Assembly (NCBI GenBank): GCA_023388935.1
Contig: JAEWFG010000386.1
Location: forward strand, 1 to 25,800
DNA length: 25,800 nt
Reading direction: 5' to 3'
DNA from: Pseudomonadota bacterium
GTDB lineage: Bacteria; Pseudomonadota; Alphaproteobacteria; Rhizobiales; Xanthobacteraceae
Of this stretch, positions 15,626 to 23,383 are shown piece after piece; position 1 is the first letter of the stretch, and every line of letters starts with the position of its first letter. The translations under genes and the position numbers were made by a program. Under the pieces are notes generated by a model that had not been told where the DNA came from, searched no databases, and worked only from the letters and a program-made list of their open reading frames with translations.

Positions 15626-16678
15626 TCAGGAAACTTGCTTCCTAATCCTGAGAGGTTGCGTCAACGGAATGGGTCTGCCTTGCTCCGCGATTGAACGAGA
15701 CGCGGCCTCAAGGACTTCAACAACGCGCAGACCGGACGTCCCGCTTGAAATGGGAGTCTTGCCGCTGCGCAGACAGTCGATCAGATGGTCTACTTCGGTC
15801 TGCAAAGCCTCCTTAGCGGAAATATGCGGCGCCCACATATCTCCCGCCCGATACCCGATCCTGAGCTGATGTGCTTTTTCAGGCAAACCATTCAACGTTA
15901 TTCCCTTATCGTAGACCTTGATCTTCTCAGTCGGTTCGACATCGTCATATACGATCATCTTACGACTGCCGGCGATAAAGGTCTGCCTAACCTTGATTGG
16001 CGAGAGCCAGTTGACGCTGATGTGCGCCACACAGCTGCCTTGAAAGAAAAGCGTGATGTGGGCCATATTCTCGGGTGAACCGGCGACGTGGCTTGAACCC
16101 GTAGCCGAAACGGCGACGGGTTCATCATCAAGAATATGCTGAATGATGGATATATCGTGGACTGCTAGATCCCAGATGACGTTTACGTCGCTTTGAAAAA
16201 GACCAAGACTTGATCGAATACTGTCGTAGTAAAAAATATCGCCGAGCACGTTTTCCGCAAGAAGCTCACGAATTTTCTGCACGGCGGGCGTATATAGAAA
16301 TGTATGATCCACCATCAAGATCAGATTACGCTTGTCTGCCTCATCGATAAGGCGGCGCACCTGGTCGGACGTTGGCGCCAGCGGCTTCTCCACAAAAGCG
16401 TGCTTTCCCGCCTTCAATGTGGCGAGCGCCAGATCATAATGGGTATGAACAGGCGTCGCGATTACCACAACGTCTATTCGAGGATCCTGTAGAAGATCCT
16501 CGAAATCCGAGGTTGTCATGATATCCGGGTGCCGGCGCTTGCTGAGGGCGAGCCTCGCCGGATCGAGGTCGCTAACAGCGACGACGCGCGACGATTCGTT
16601 GTTTGCGAAATTTCGTACAAGATTTGGACCCCAATAGCCGTATCCAACAACACCAACGCCGATCAATCTATTCGACAT
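15626..16678 (-). CDS. Gfo/Idh/MocA-family NAD(P)-dependent oxidoreductase (nucleotide-sugar 3-dehydrogenase-like)
   Basis: 350 residues from ATG 16678 with GGAG about 9 bases upstream; the frame is open to 16804, but the family starts at IGVGVVGYGYWGPNLVRNFA. The Rossmann motif is GYGYWG, and the conserved EKP motif is in HAFVEKPLAPTSDQVRRLID. The central MVDHTFLYTPAVQKI and the substrate-domain DLAVHDISIIQHI with the His-Asp signature are present. WbpB/WlbA of this superfamily oxidise C3 of UDP-sugars before transamination, and the nearby DegT and acetyltransferase genes fit that. First gene of the minus-strand run. The upstream leader carries a 10-base G/C run. Confidence 0.87.
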   Translation of the reverse strand: MSNRLIGVGVVGYGYWGPNLVRNFANNESSRVVAVSDLDPARLALSKRRHPDIMTTSDFEDLLQDPRIDVVVIATPVHTHYDLALATLKAGKHAFVEKPLAPTSDQVRRLIDEADKRNLILMVDHTFLYTPAVQKIRELLAENVLGDIFYYDSIRSSLGLFQSDVNVIWDLAVHDISIIQHILDDEPVAVSATGSSHVAGSPENMAHITLFFQGSCVAHISVNWLSPIKVRQTFIAGSRKMIVYDDVEPTEKIKVYDKGITLNGLPEKAHQLRIGYRAGDMWAPHISAKEALQTEVDHLIDCLRSGKTPISSGTSGLRVVEVLEAASRSIAEQGRPIPLTQPLRIRKQVS

Positions 16679-16697
16679 GTCACCACTCCGCATAACT

Positions 16698-16707
16698 GGG
16701 GGGGGGG
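16698..16707. repeat. Homopolymer of ten G (C on the coding strand) upstream of the first minus-strand gene
   Basis: Ten consecutive G on the plus strand lie 19 bases upstream of the oxidoreductase start codon, next to its ribosome-binding site. Runs this long are prone to slippage. Here a length change would alter leader spacing rather than reading frame, unless the upstream in-frame start is used. Confidence 0.8.
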
Positions 16708-16795
16708 CCGCAGCCGGACGTCGACTCCAGTGAGGCAAACGTCGCATAATCAGGCGTCTAATCAAATATCTTTCACTCTTTTCAATTAGCCCAGA

Positions 16796-16835
16796 AATTT
16801 GCATAAATCTACATTTATAATATAATTAATTAACG
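16796..16835 (-). promoter_or_regulatory. AT-rich segment upstream of the minus-strand operon
   Basis: An AT-rich stretch with AATTAATTATATTATAAAT on the minus strand lies about 120-155 bp before the first gene. It holds TATAAA/TATTAT words that could serve as a -10 box, but I cannot assign a matching -35. It adjoins the truncated IS630 transposase end, so part of it could be the insertion scar. Confidence 0.3.
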
Positions 16836-17480
16836 ACTGACGGCATCACGATTGTTTTCCCGGTTTCTAGCCCAGCGATAGGTGAGCTTGTTCTTCTGCC
16901 CCACCCGCATCTCATCCTGGAACCACACCTCTACCGGCGTGTCCGGCGCAAGGCTGCTGTGGATTTGCTCCACGCGAGCGTGGAATTTTTTTTAAATGCC
17001 TCGATCGCCTCGGGATCCTGCTTGTACGCTTCTCGGCCGGGCGCTGACATGTGAGAAGCCGAGGTCCTTGAGGGCTCGATAGACCGTATCGTCTGATACC
17101 GAGATGCCGAACTCCTCATGTAGCCGCATGATCAGGTCACAGGCCCGCCAGCGCACCACGCCATGGATGGGCGGGCTCGGCCCTTCGTCCACAATCCGCG
17201 CCAGAAACGCCCGGTGCTCCGTGGCGAGCTTCGCCGGCGCACCTGGCGCGGGAACATTGATTAGACTATTAGGCCCTTGCTCGTTGAATCTGATCACCCA
17301 GTCGCGTAGCGTCTGCCGGTCCATCCCACCGACCTTGGCCGCCTCCGCCCGCGATGCGCCATCGAGCACCGCAGCGATCGCCAGAAGGCGACGGACCTGA
17401 TCGCTGTCCTTCGCTCGCCGGGCCAGCCGGCGCACCTCAACCGCTGCAAAATCCGTTCGAACCGCAATCGCCCGGCCCAT
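16830..17480 (-). pseudogene. IS630-family transposase remnant
   Basis: Original start at ATG 17480 (MGRAIAVRTDFAAVEVRRLA). The helix-turn-helix region is intact (GASRAEAAKVGGMDRQTLRD), followed by the linker (HRAFLARIVDEGPSPPIHGV) and YRALKDLGFSHVSARP. A frameshift near 17045 is followed by EAYKQDPEAIEAFKKN. A second shift lies at the T9 run (A9 on the coding strand, about 16986-16994), then HARVEQIHSSLAPDTPVEVW and FQDEMRVGQKNKLTYRWA. The gene is cut off there, about halfway into the DDE domain, leaving only the first catalytic Asp. Confidence 0.88.
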
Positions 17481-17715
17481 GGCAACTCCCTCCAGTTGCC
17501 ATGTTGAATCCATCAATCCTCTGATTTGGGAACGCCCGCCGTGAGTCACCACCCCAGCGGATTGATATTACAGGCACATAAAGGCGCGACGTTTGATCTG
17601 GTACTCAATTCCAAGCTTAATATGAGCACGGCTGTGGCGCCAGCAGATCCCCGGAAAGCCCGCGGAACTGCGTAGCGCCACGCGGCCTCGCCTTTAAATA
17701 ATTTAAATATTTAAT

Positions 17716-17744
17716 TTGACCAAATGCTCCGGTTAAAATATAAA
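17716..17744 (+). promoter_or_regulatory. Candidate sigma-70-type promoter for the plus-strand polysaccharide genes
   Basis: TTGACC (17716-17721), a 17-base spacer, then TATAAA (17739-17744), about 100 bases upstream of the PssD-like start. It sits in a very AT-rich patch (AATAATTTAAATATTTAATT). The rest of the 17481-17845 gap shows no gene. Confidence 0.5.
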
Positions 17745-17845
17745 AACCGGAACAGTTTCCAACCGAAGTCCGTACAGCGCCCGAAGTCGTGTTATTCGAT
17801 TAACGGAAAGCAATTCCGAATTCGCGCGTTTAAAGGGATCAGCCC

Positions 17846-18352
17846 ATGCTCCAGAGCATCATGCTGCAGAAGGACGGATCGCATTCGCTTGGGTCGCGCG
17901 CCTATCGCCCAAAGTTGTTGGCAGTCTCCTCGGGCGGAGGGCATTGGGTACAACTGTTGCGCATCAAGGACGCGTTCAAAGGTTGCGAAGTTACTTTCGT
18001 AACGGTCCATGAGTCGTATCGCACGCAGGTACCTGATCATAAATTCTACGTCGTCAACGATGCCAACCGCTGGACCAAAATCGGACTTTTAAGAGCCGCG
18101 CAACGCCTCGCTGGGATCATTTGGAATGAGCGACCTGATGTCGTGATTTCCACCGGTGCCGCTCCAGGATATTTAGCGCTACGGCTCGGACGAATGATGG
18201 GTGCGCGAACTATCTGGCTCGACAGCATTGCTAATGTCGAACACCTTTCCATGTCCGGTTTCAGGATCGGTCATTCCGCCGACCTCTGGTTAACTCAGTG
18301 GCCCCACTTGGCACAGCCCGAAGGTCCTCACTACGCAGGCTCCGTGCTATGA
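17846..18352 (+). CDS. pssD: PssD/Alg14-like glycosyltransferase subunit
   Basis: 168 residues from ATG 17846 (AGGGA about 9 bases upstream). The N-terminal half of a split GT28-type enzyme: LLAVSSGGGHWVQLLRI (the GGGH acceptor-side loop), RPDVVISTGAAPGYLALRLG, and TIWLDSIANVEHLSMSGFRI. Family knowledge: in rhizobial PssDE and eukaryotic Alg13/14 this subunit anchors the complex at the membrane and binds the lipid-linked acceptor. The gene ends in an ATGA overlap with the PssE-like gene, as expected for a two-subunit enzyme. In rhizobia the pair adds glucuronic acid as the second sugar of the exopolysaccharide; the sugar here is not known. Confidence 0.87.
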   Translation: MLQSIMLQKDGSHSLGSRAYRPKLLAVSSGGGHWVQLLRIKDAFKGCEVTFVTVHESYRTQVPDHKFYVVNDANRWTKIGLLRAAQRLAGIIWNERPDVVISTGAAPGYLALRLGRMMGARTIWLDSIANVEHLSMSGFRIGHSADLWLTQWPHLAQPEGPHYAGSVL

Positions 18353-18846
18353 TTTTTGTGACGGTCGGGACGCAAGGTCAATTTGATCGTCTGATCCGGA
18401 CGGTCGACAAGTGGGCAGGTCTGCGTGGAACGAGCGATGTCTTCGCTCAGACTGGTCCCTCAGTCTATACCACTTTGCACATCCGGGCTGAACCGTTTAT
18501 CGATCCTACAGAATTCAGACGACGCGTAGAATCGGCGAGCCTTGTGATAGCGCATGCCGGTATGGGTTCTATAATAACGGCTCTCGAATTGGGAAAGCAG
18601 ATCATAGTTATGCCTCGCCGATCGAATTTGGGCGAGCATCGCAATGACCATCAGTTCGCAACCGCAAAGCGCTTCGCTGAACAAGGCCGTATCATGGTTG
18701 CTTTCAACGAAAAGGAGTTGGTTGATAAGCTAGATCAACTCGGGAGCTTTGACGCGGCTGAACGGCTCGGCTCGCAAGCATCGTCACACCTCATCGACAC
18801 CATTCGGACCTTTATAGAGAAGGGACATGCTAGTGACTGGCGCTGA
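18349..18846 (+). CDS. pssE: PssE/Alg13-like glycosyltransferase catalytic subunit
   Basis: 165 residues from ATG 18349, overlapping the PssD-like stop by ATGA (an in-frame start at 18298 would lie inside that gene). It carries the C-terminal, donor-binding half of a GT28 enzyme: MIFVTVGTQGQFDRLIRTVD, then VIAHAGMGSIITALELGKQI with the conserved HAG loop, then MPRRSNLGEHRNDHQ, which matches the UDP-sugar-binding motif. It pairs with the preceding gene to form one enzyme at the inner membrane. Confidence 0.88.
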   Translation: MIFVTVGTQGQFDRLIRTVDKWAGLRGTSDVFAQTGPSVYTTLHIRAEPFIDPTEFRRRVESASLVIAHAGMGSIITALELGKQIIVMPRRSNLGEHRNDHQFATAKRFAEQGRIMVAFNEKELVDKLDQLGSFDAAERLGSQASSHLIDTIRTFIEKGHASDWR

Positions 18847-19440
18847 AGGGTTTGGGATCGGAGTTGGTTTCCGCTACGAAGCGGTTGATGGTATTCTTAA
18901 GGGGCGGCGACGGACCGGGCAGCGCGGCGCTGGAGGCGGCTTTTTCGCCAGGCTCCCACCTCGCTTTCTATCGCTAGACCACCGGCCACGATTTACTTGA
19001 GCATTGCGACGCTACCGCAGCTGTCAGCTGTGGCAAGGATGATGTTGGCACACCACACGCGTTTCGGCGGCGCTGCGGTTTTGCGACAACCGCCTCACAC
19101 TAGCGGCGGTCAGCTGGCGTGATTGACGACGACTATTCCTGTTCGCATGCAGGGAAATTGAACTGCTTCGGACGATTTGGGAATGAATGAATCGAGCGAT
19201 CAGTTTCGAGAAGCAGCCTCAGCAGGCGAAGGTGGGTGATTTGGAGCTAAGTAATCTTCGATGGTATGTGCCTGTCCTGGAATTCGACCGGCAACGCATA
19301 CAACGCCTTACGCCACGAACTGCGGGTGAGCGAGATCGATCTGCCCATCATGATTTCGAGCGGAACACAATGGACATCCTGCGAGGCAACCTACGCTCGA
19401 TGTTTGGGTGTTCTGTGTTTAAGGTGGTTGGGCCATTACA
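18847..19440 (+). other. About 600-bp gap without a convincing gene
   Basis: Several open frames cross this stretch (for example 19187-19474), but none shows family motifs or a good start. A small inverted repeat (CCGCAGCTG/CAGCTGTGG, around 19015-19035) is present. GC-rich parts near 18900-18960 look like decayed coding sequence. Possibly a degraded gene or IS scar, as it separates PssE from the next glycosyltransferase. Confidence 0.45.
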
Positions 19441-20433
19441 ATGGAAAGCGAGCGCATGGCCAAGGTTGACATAGTTGTCCCTTGTTACAATTATGGACGT
19501 TTTCTTGAAACGTGCGTGGGCAGCATTCTTTGCCAATCCGTTCGTGATTTGAGGGTGCTAATTATCGACGACGCCTCGTCAGATGATTCCCTGTCCACAG
19601 CGCGGAAATTGGCTAAGGCCGATGCTCGAATCTCCATCATCTCTCATGCCCGGAACCAGGGCCATATCCGCACGTATAATGAGGGGATTGCGTGGGCCTC
19701 CGCGGACTACTTCCTCTTGTTGTCAGCCGACGATTTATTGGCGCCAGGTGCACTCAGGCGCGCGACGGAAGTCATGGATCGTGATGCGGAAGTCGTGCTC
19801 ACTCACGGAAAGGGCTTTGTTTGGTATGATAGTCTTCCATCTCCACAGATTGAGGTGGGGCAAAGTCATGCATTCGAGCGACAAGATCTAATTCGAGATA
19901 TGTGCATGACCGGAACCAATTTCGTATTCACGCCGACGGCTATCGTGCGAACATGCACTCAGAAGGCGGTTGGCGGATATGAAGAATCGCTCCCCCACAG
20001 CGGAGACATGGAGATGTGGCTGCGCTTGGCGGCACATGGTGTCGTCATCCACATCGGGGCGATACAAGCAATTTATAGAGTTCATTCTTTTTCTATGTCC
20101 AATTCGCATTGGGCCTCGACTCTGTCAGACTGTCAGGAGTGTAAGAAGGCGTTCGATTTATTTTTCCAAAAGCATCCTAACAGAGCTGGGAGTCTAAGGG
20201 TGCAATCCGACCGAATGGTGGCCGCGAGGGCATTTCAGGGGGGTATGAACCTCGTGCGGCGGGGTCAAATTAGAAGTGCTCTTCCGCTTCTTCGCTGGTC
20301 GATGGATTTGGATCCTCGGTTGCGTTATTTTCCGCCATTATGGAAATTGCTGAAAATGCCTGGGCCCGTGGGCCGCGGGTGGGCAGCAACTGTGATCAAG
20401 GAAGCGACCGGAAGGCTGCTTGGTCGCACGTAG
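19441..20433 (+). CDS. Glycosyltransferase family 2 (GT-A fold)
   Basis: 330 residues from ATG 19441; ATG 19456 (MAKVDIVVPCYNYGRFLETC) is an equally good start and matches the usual family N-terminus. Motifs: VDIVVPCYNYG, VLIIDDASSDDS (UDP-binding), NQGHIRTYNEGIAWASADYF and LLLSADDLLAPGAL (metal-binding DXD-like), then GDMEMWLRLAAHG, the acceptor-side ED/GD region. It adds a sugar to the lipid-linked repeat unit on the cytoplasmic side. The last about 80 residues are basic with no membrane helix. Sugar specificity is unknown. Confidence 0.88.
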   Translation: MESERMAKVDIVVPCYNYGRFLETCVGSILCQSVRDLRVLIIDDASSDDSLSTARKLAKADARISIISHARNQGHIRTYNEGIAWASADYFLLLSADDLLAPGALRRATEVMDRDAEVVLTHGKGFVWYDSLPSPQIEVGQSHAFERQDLIRDMCMTGTNFVFTPTAIVRTCTQKAVGGYEESLPHSGDMEMWLRLAAHGVVIHIGAIQAIYRVHSFSMSNSHWASTLSDCQECKKAFDLFFQKHPNRAGSLRVQSDRMVAARAFQGGMNLVRRGQIRSALPLLRWSMDLDPRLRYFPPLWKLLKMPGPVGRGWAATVIKEATGRLLGRT

Positions 20434-20488
20434 ATCGTCTGGCGCGAAGTTTCAGCTGCGAATAAATAGTTCATCGAGATAGGTTCCT

Positions 20489-21997
20489 ATGAGTACGCTA
20501 TCGATTCGGTGCCGAGCATTTGTACTTGAAATGTGTCTGCGGGTGCAGCGCCGCAACTGGCCGGTTCCATCCGCCATTCGCAGTACCGCGCGTGCTTTTC
20601 TGGCAAGAACGATCAAACAAACGACGCCGGAAGGCACGGACGAATGGTCGCTTCCTCTCATTCCAGTTGGCGAAAAGGACGGCCCCATACGACGCCCAAG
20701 TATGGATCTCGCAATTCGCCCAGCACCAAGCTGCCGGACGGCTGGTCACACTAGTCGATCCACAAGTCCTTCGTTACACTGCGTCGTCGCAACGCCATTC
20801 CTGGATGTCGGCGGACTCGACCGAGTAGCCGCCTTGTTGGCTCGACGGCTGCCATCACACGGTATCGGGACTACAGTGCTGCATACCGCCACGGCTGATC
20901 CTCGCCATCGCGGAACGGGCGACGAACTGCATCTCGATGGAGTTCCTGTCGTCGAGCTCTCGGCGCGTGAGGCACGGGGATGGTTTAAGGTAAACCGTCC
21001 AGATGTCGTCAGCGTGCACGGGGCGCCCGACTGGTTGATCACTGAGGCCGCTGAGGCCGGTGTTCCGATCATCGAAACACTGCATGGCGGGCACTCGTTC
21101 TTCAACCGTGAAACATGGTTGAGTGAGCAGTTGAGAAGCGAGCAGATCACCGGCTTCGTCGCTGTGAGCGAACTCGTTCGACGGCAGTATATGAGGGCTA
21201 ACCCGCGCTATCCATCCGACCGTATCGTCACCATCCCAAATGGAGTTGATGACCAACACATCGCTGTTCGCGATCGGACGCAAGCCCGCGAATGGCTGGG
21301 TCTGCGTGGCGAGTTCCTCTTCGTTTCGCTTGCGAGATACGACATGCAGAAGAACGCCTTCGGGCTTGTTAAGGCCTTTTCCGACGTCGCGCGCACTTAC
21401 CCCAGCGCGCATCTGATGATAGCGGGTCGTGTCGACGATGTGAATTACTTCGAGCAGGTGCGGCGACTCCGTAACGGATTACCGTGCGCTGGTCAGATCC
21501 ATTTGCGTGGACACTGTCCCGATGCTTCCATCATTTTGGCAGCAGCAGACGCGTTCGTCCTGAACTCTTTTTTTGAAGGGTGGTCTTTGGCCTCAATGGA
21601 AGCCCTCTTTGCTGGACTCCCTGTCGTCATGAGCGAGGTAGGTGGCGCCCTCGAGCAAGTGGGTGCAGACGGAAGTCGAGGATTGGTTGTAGGCAATCCC
21701 TTGGGTGATCCAGAGACTGTAGACTGGCACAGTATATCCAGAACGCGGTTTCAACCACAAGTAAACCGTAAAGCTTTAGTTGGAGCGCTATCTACCGTCT
21801 ATGCGGATCGCGATCGCTGGCGAAAAGTGCGAGACAACCTGCGGGCGGAGTCGATAATTCGGTTTTCGGCGGACGTTTGCCTCCAGCGTCACGCCGAGGT
21901 TCTGACTCGTGCCGCCGCTCGGGAGCCCCTGCTTTCGCCGGCCGCGTCCCTTGAAAGCTCGCCGACAATTCGAAGGGGAGGCGCGACGGTTTATTGA
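20489..21997 (+). CDS. Glycosyltransferase family 4 with an unusual N-terminal extension
   Basis: 502 residues from ATG 20489 (AGG 6 bases upstream). The GT4 fold begins only near residue 93 (LHCVVATPFLDVGGLDRVAA). The first about 90 residues are Arg/Ser/Pro-rich with no known domain, so the real start may be further in (ATG 20702) or the extension may be decayed sequence. Core motifs: VSVHGAPDWLITEAAEAGVP, VAVSELVRRQYM, TIPNGVDDQHI, FVSLARYDMQKNAFGLVKAF, and the EX7E motif in FFEGWSLASMEALFAGLPVV with MSEVGGALEQVG. It uses a nucleotide-sugar donor and sits between two GT2 genes on the same strand. Confidence 0.87.
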   Translation: MSTLSIRCRAFVLEMCLRVQRRNWPVPSAIRSTARAFLARTIKQTTPEGTDEWSLPLIPVGEKDGPIRRPSMDLAIRPAPSCRTAGHTSRSTSPSLHCVVATPFLDVGGLDRVAALLARRLPSHGIGTTVLHTATADPRHRGTGDELHLDGVPVVELSAREARGWFKVNRPDVVSVHGAPDWLITEAAEAGVPIIETLHGGHSFFNRETWLSEQLRSEQITGFVAVSELVRRQYMRANPRYPSDRIVTIPNGVDDQHIAVRDRTQAREWLGLRGEFLFVSLARYDMQKNAFGLVKAFSDVARTYPSAHLMIAGRVDDVNYFEQVRRLRNGLPCAGQIHLRGHCPDASIILAAADAFVLNSFFEGWSLASMEALFAGLPVVMSEVGGALEQVGADGSRGLVVGNPLGDPETVDWHSISRTRFQPQVNRKALVGALSTVYADRDRWRKVRDNLRAESIIRFSADVCLQRHAEVLTRAAAREPLLSPAASLESSPTIRRGGATVY

Positions 21998-22069
21998 TCC
22001 AACCGACCATCGGAAGGGCGACAGGAAGCGCTTGACGTTTGGAATGATCATTCCACGAAGGATCTCACG

Positions 22070-22207
22070 ATGAACGACACGCGAACCGAAGCGGTTGGGC
22101 CAATACCAAAGCGGAACCGACGGCAATTACACTCATTGCCCGATGGTCGTTCAATATGTGGGAGGTCTGCGGTGGATCAGCGGGTAGATGTCCGCCAACA
22201 GCACTAA
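22070..22207 (+). CDS. Possible small ORF (45 residues), unknown
   Basis: ATG 22070 has AAGGA about 8 bases upstream and reads MNDTRTEAVGPIPKRNRRQL and on to a TAA at 22205-22207, 46 bp before the next gene. No family is recognised, and it is Arg/Pro-rich. It could be a leader peptide, the remnant of a longer protein, or chance. Listed because the ribosome site is good and it fills most of the 256-bp gap. Confidence 0.25.
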   Translation: MNDTRTEAVGPIPKRNRRQLHSLPDGRSICGRSAVDQRVDVRQQH

Positions 22208-22253
22208 CTTAATTAGCTTCTCTGGACTGCTAGTATCTACGCTGGAGGTCGTT

Positions 22254-23243
22254 ATGGACGTTACCATCATCGTCGTAACACACAATACACATGATATGAC
22301 TATTGAATGTATTCGCTCTATATTGGAGCAAACTACTGACGTTCAATATGAATTGATCGTGTTTGACAGTGCATCAACGGATGGCTCTCCTGAAGCGATC
22401 CGGGAGCGGTTCCCGACGGTCAACCTAATTGCATCCGCACAGAACGTTGGTTTCGGGAAGGCCAACAATCTCGCTGCCAAAGGTGCACAGGGTCGCAGGC
22501 TGCTGCTCATCAATCCAGATACTGTGGTCCTGGACCACGCGATCGATTGTCTGAACGAATTCGCGAACACCACCCCCGAATGTCGCATATGGGGGGGGCG
22601 CACCATCTTCGCCGACGGGTCGCTGAACCCAGCATCATGCTGGAAGGATGCGACACCATGGAGCGTCTTTTGTTGGGCTGTTGGATTAAACCTGTTTAAG
22701 AGTAGCATGTTCTTCAACCCAGAAGCCTATCCCCGCTGGAAGCGGGATTCGGTCCGATCGGTCGACATCGTATCAGGCTGCTTCTTCCTGATTGATCGAG
22801 ATCTCTGGCAGGAGCTTGGAGGATTCGACCCGGCATTCTTCATGTATGCGGAGGAGGCCGACCTATGCATCCGGGCGCGAAAACTTGGTGCCCATCCGAA
22901 GATAACTCCGGGAGCAACAATTATACATTATGGCGGGGCTTCATACCCTCGCAAAAGCGAGTTCCGAATTCAAATGCTGGCCGGTCGCGTGACCCTGATG
23001 GACCGACACTGGTCGGCCTTTTCGCGAACAATCGGGAGAGGGCTATACACTCTGATGCCTTTGACACGCTGGCTGATGTATACGGCAGCCGCAGCTCTCT
23101 TGCGGAAAGCGGTTTATCACGAGAAAGCGCTTGAGTGGAACAAGGTTTGGGCCGACCGCTGGCGCTGGGTACATGGTTGGACTGAAGCCGCCGCAAATGC
23201 CGCGTCGTCGGAAAATTCGAAAGCCATAAGTCAACTCGGCTGA
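22254..23243 (+). CDS. Glycosyltransferase family 2 (WbbL/rhamnosyltransferase-like)
   Basis: 329 residues from ATG 22254, with GGAGG 8 bases upstream; the frame opens at 22188, but MDVTIIVVTHNTHDMTIECI is the family start. Motifs: VFDSASTDGSPEAIRERFPT, NVGFGKANNLAAKGA, LLLINPDTVVL (DXD-type), VSGCFFLIDRDLWQELGGFD, and FFMYAEEADLCIRARKLGAH (acceptor/catalytic E-D). These are typical of the rhamnosyltransferase subgroup of GT2. The C-terminal about 60 residues contain one hydrophobic segment. The last clear gene of the plus-strand set. A G8 run lies inside the reading frame (22591-22598). Confidence 0.88.
   Translation: MDVTIIVVTHNTHDMTIECIRSILEQTTDVQYELIVFDSASTDGSPEAIRERFPTVNLIASAQNVGFGKANNLAAKGAQGRRLLLINPDTVVLDHAIDCLNEFANTTPECRIWGGRTIFADGSLNPASCWKDATPWSVFCWAVGLNLFKSSMFFNPEAYPRWKRDSVRSVDIVSGCFFLIDRDLWQELGGFDPAFFMYAEEADLCIRARKLGAHPKITPGATIIHYGGASYPRKSEFRIQMLAGRVTLMDRHWSAFSRTIGRGLYTLMPLTRWLMYTAAAALLRKAVYHEKALEWNKVWADRWRWVHGWTEAAANAASSENSKAISQLG
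22591..22598 (+). repeat. G8 run inside the GT2 reading frame
   Basis: Eight consecutive G encode part of RIWGGRT. Slippage by one base here would truncate the glycosyltransferase after about 115 residues. The current length is in frame. Confidence 0.75.
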
Positions 23244-23313
23244 ACGCTCAACGACTACCTTCGTCAGTGGCAACATTGCCTGAACGGCGCTCCAGAAAAC
23301 CAACCTTCCACGG

Positions 23314-23382
23314 CTGTCCGCGAATTAGCGGAATCCCTGTCCCGGAATTACTGAAATCGCTGTCCGGGAATTGCCGAAACAC
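23314..23382 (+). repeat. Three tandem 23-bp repeats (IS21-type end, probable)
   Basis: Units start at 23314, 23337 and 23360, each CTGTCC followed by GGAATT-like and CGGAAT/TGAAAT-like words (for example CTGTCCGGGAATTGCCGAAA). Repeated transposase-binding sites of this size are a feature of IS21-family ends. The array abuts the broken IS5-family transposase at 23383, so it is probably the leftover end of an element that cut into it. No istA or istB remains here. Confidence 0.7.
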
Positions 23383-23383
23383 G

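Noticed and set aside
16986..16994. T9 run in the IS630 remnant as a programmed frameshift site
   Set aside because: Some IS630 relatives do use frameshifting, but here a second unrelated frameshift and a truncated catalytic domain show simple decay.
19187..19474. Plus-strand ORF of 95 residues before the GT2 gene
   Set aside because: It runs into the GT2 gene in another frame, has no motif and a poor start; included only as part of the unexplained gap.
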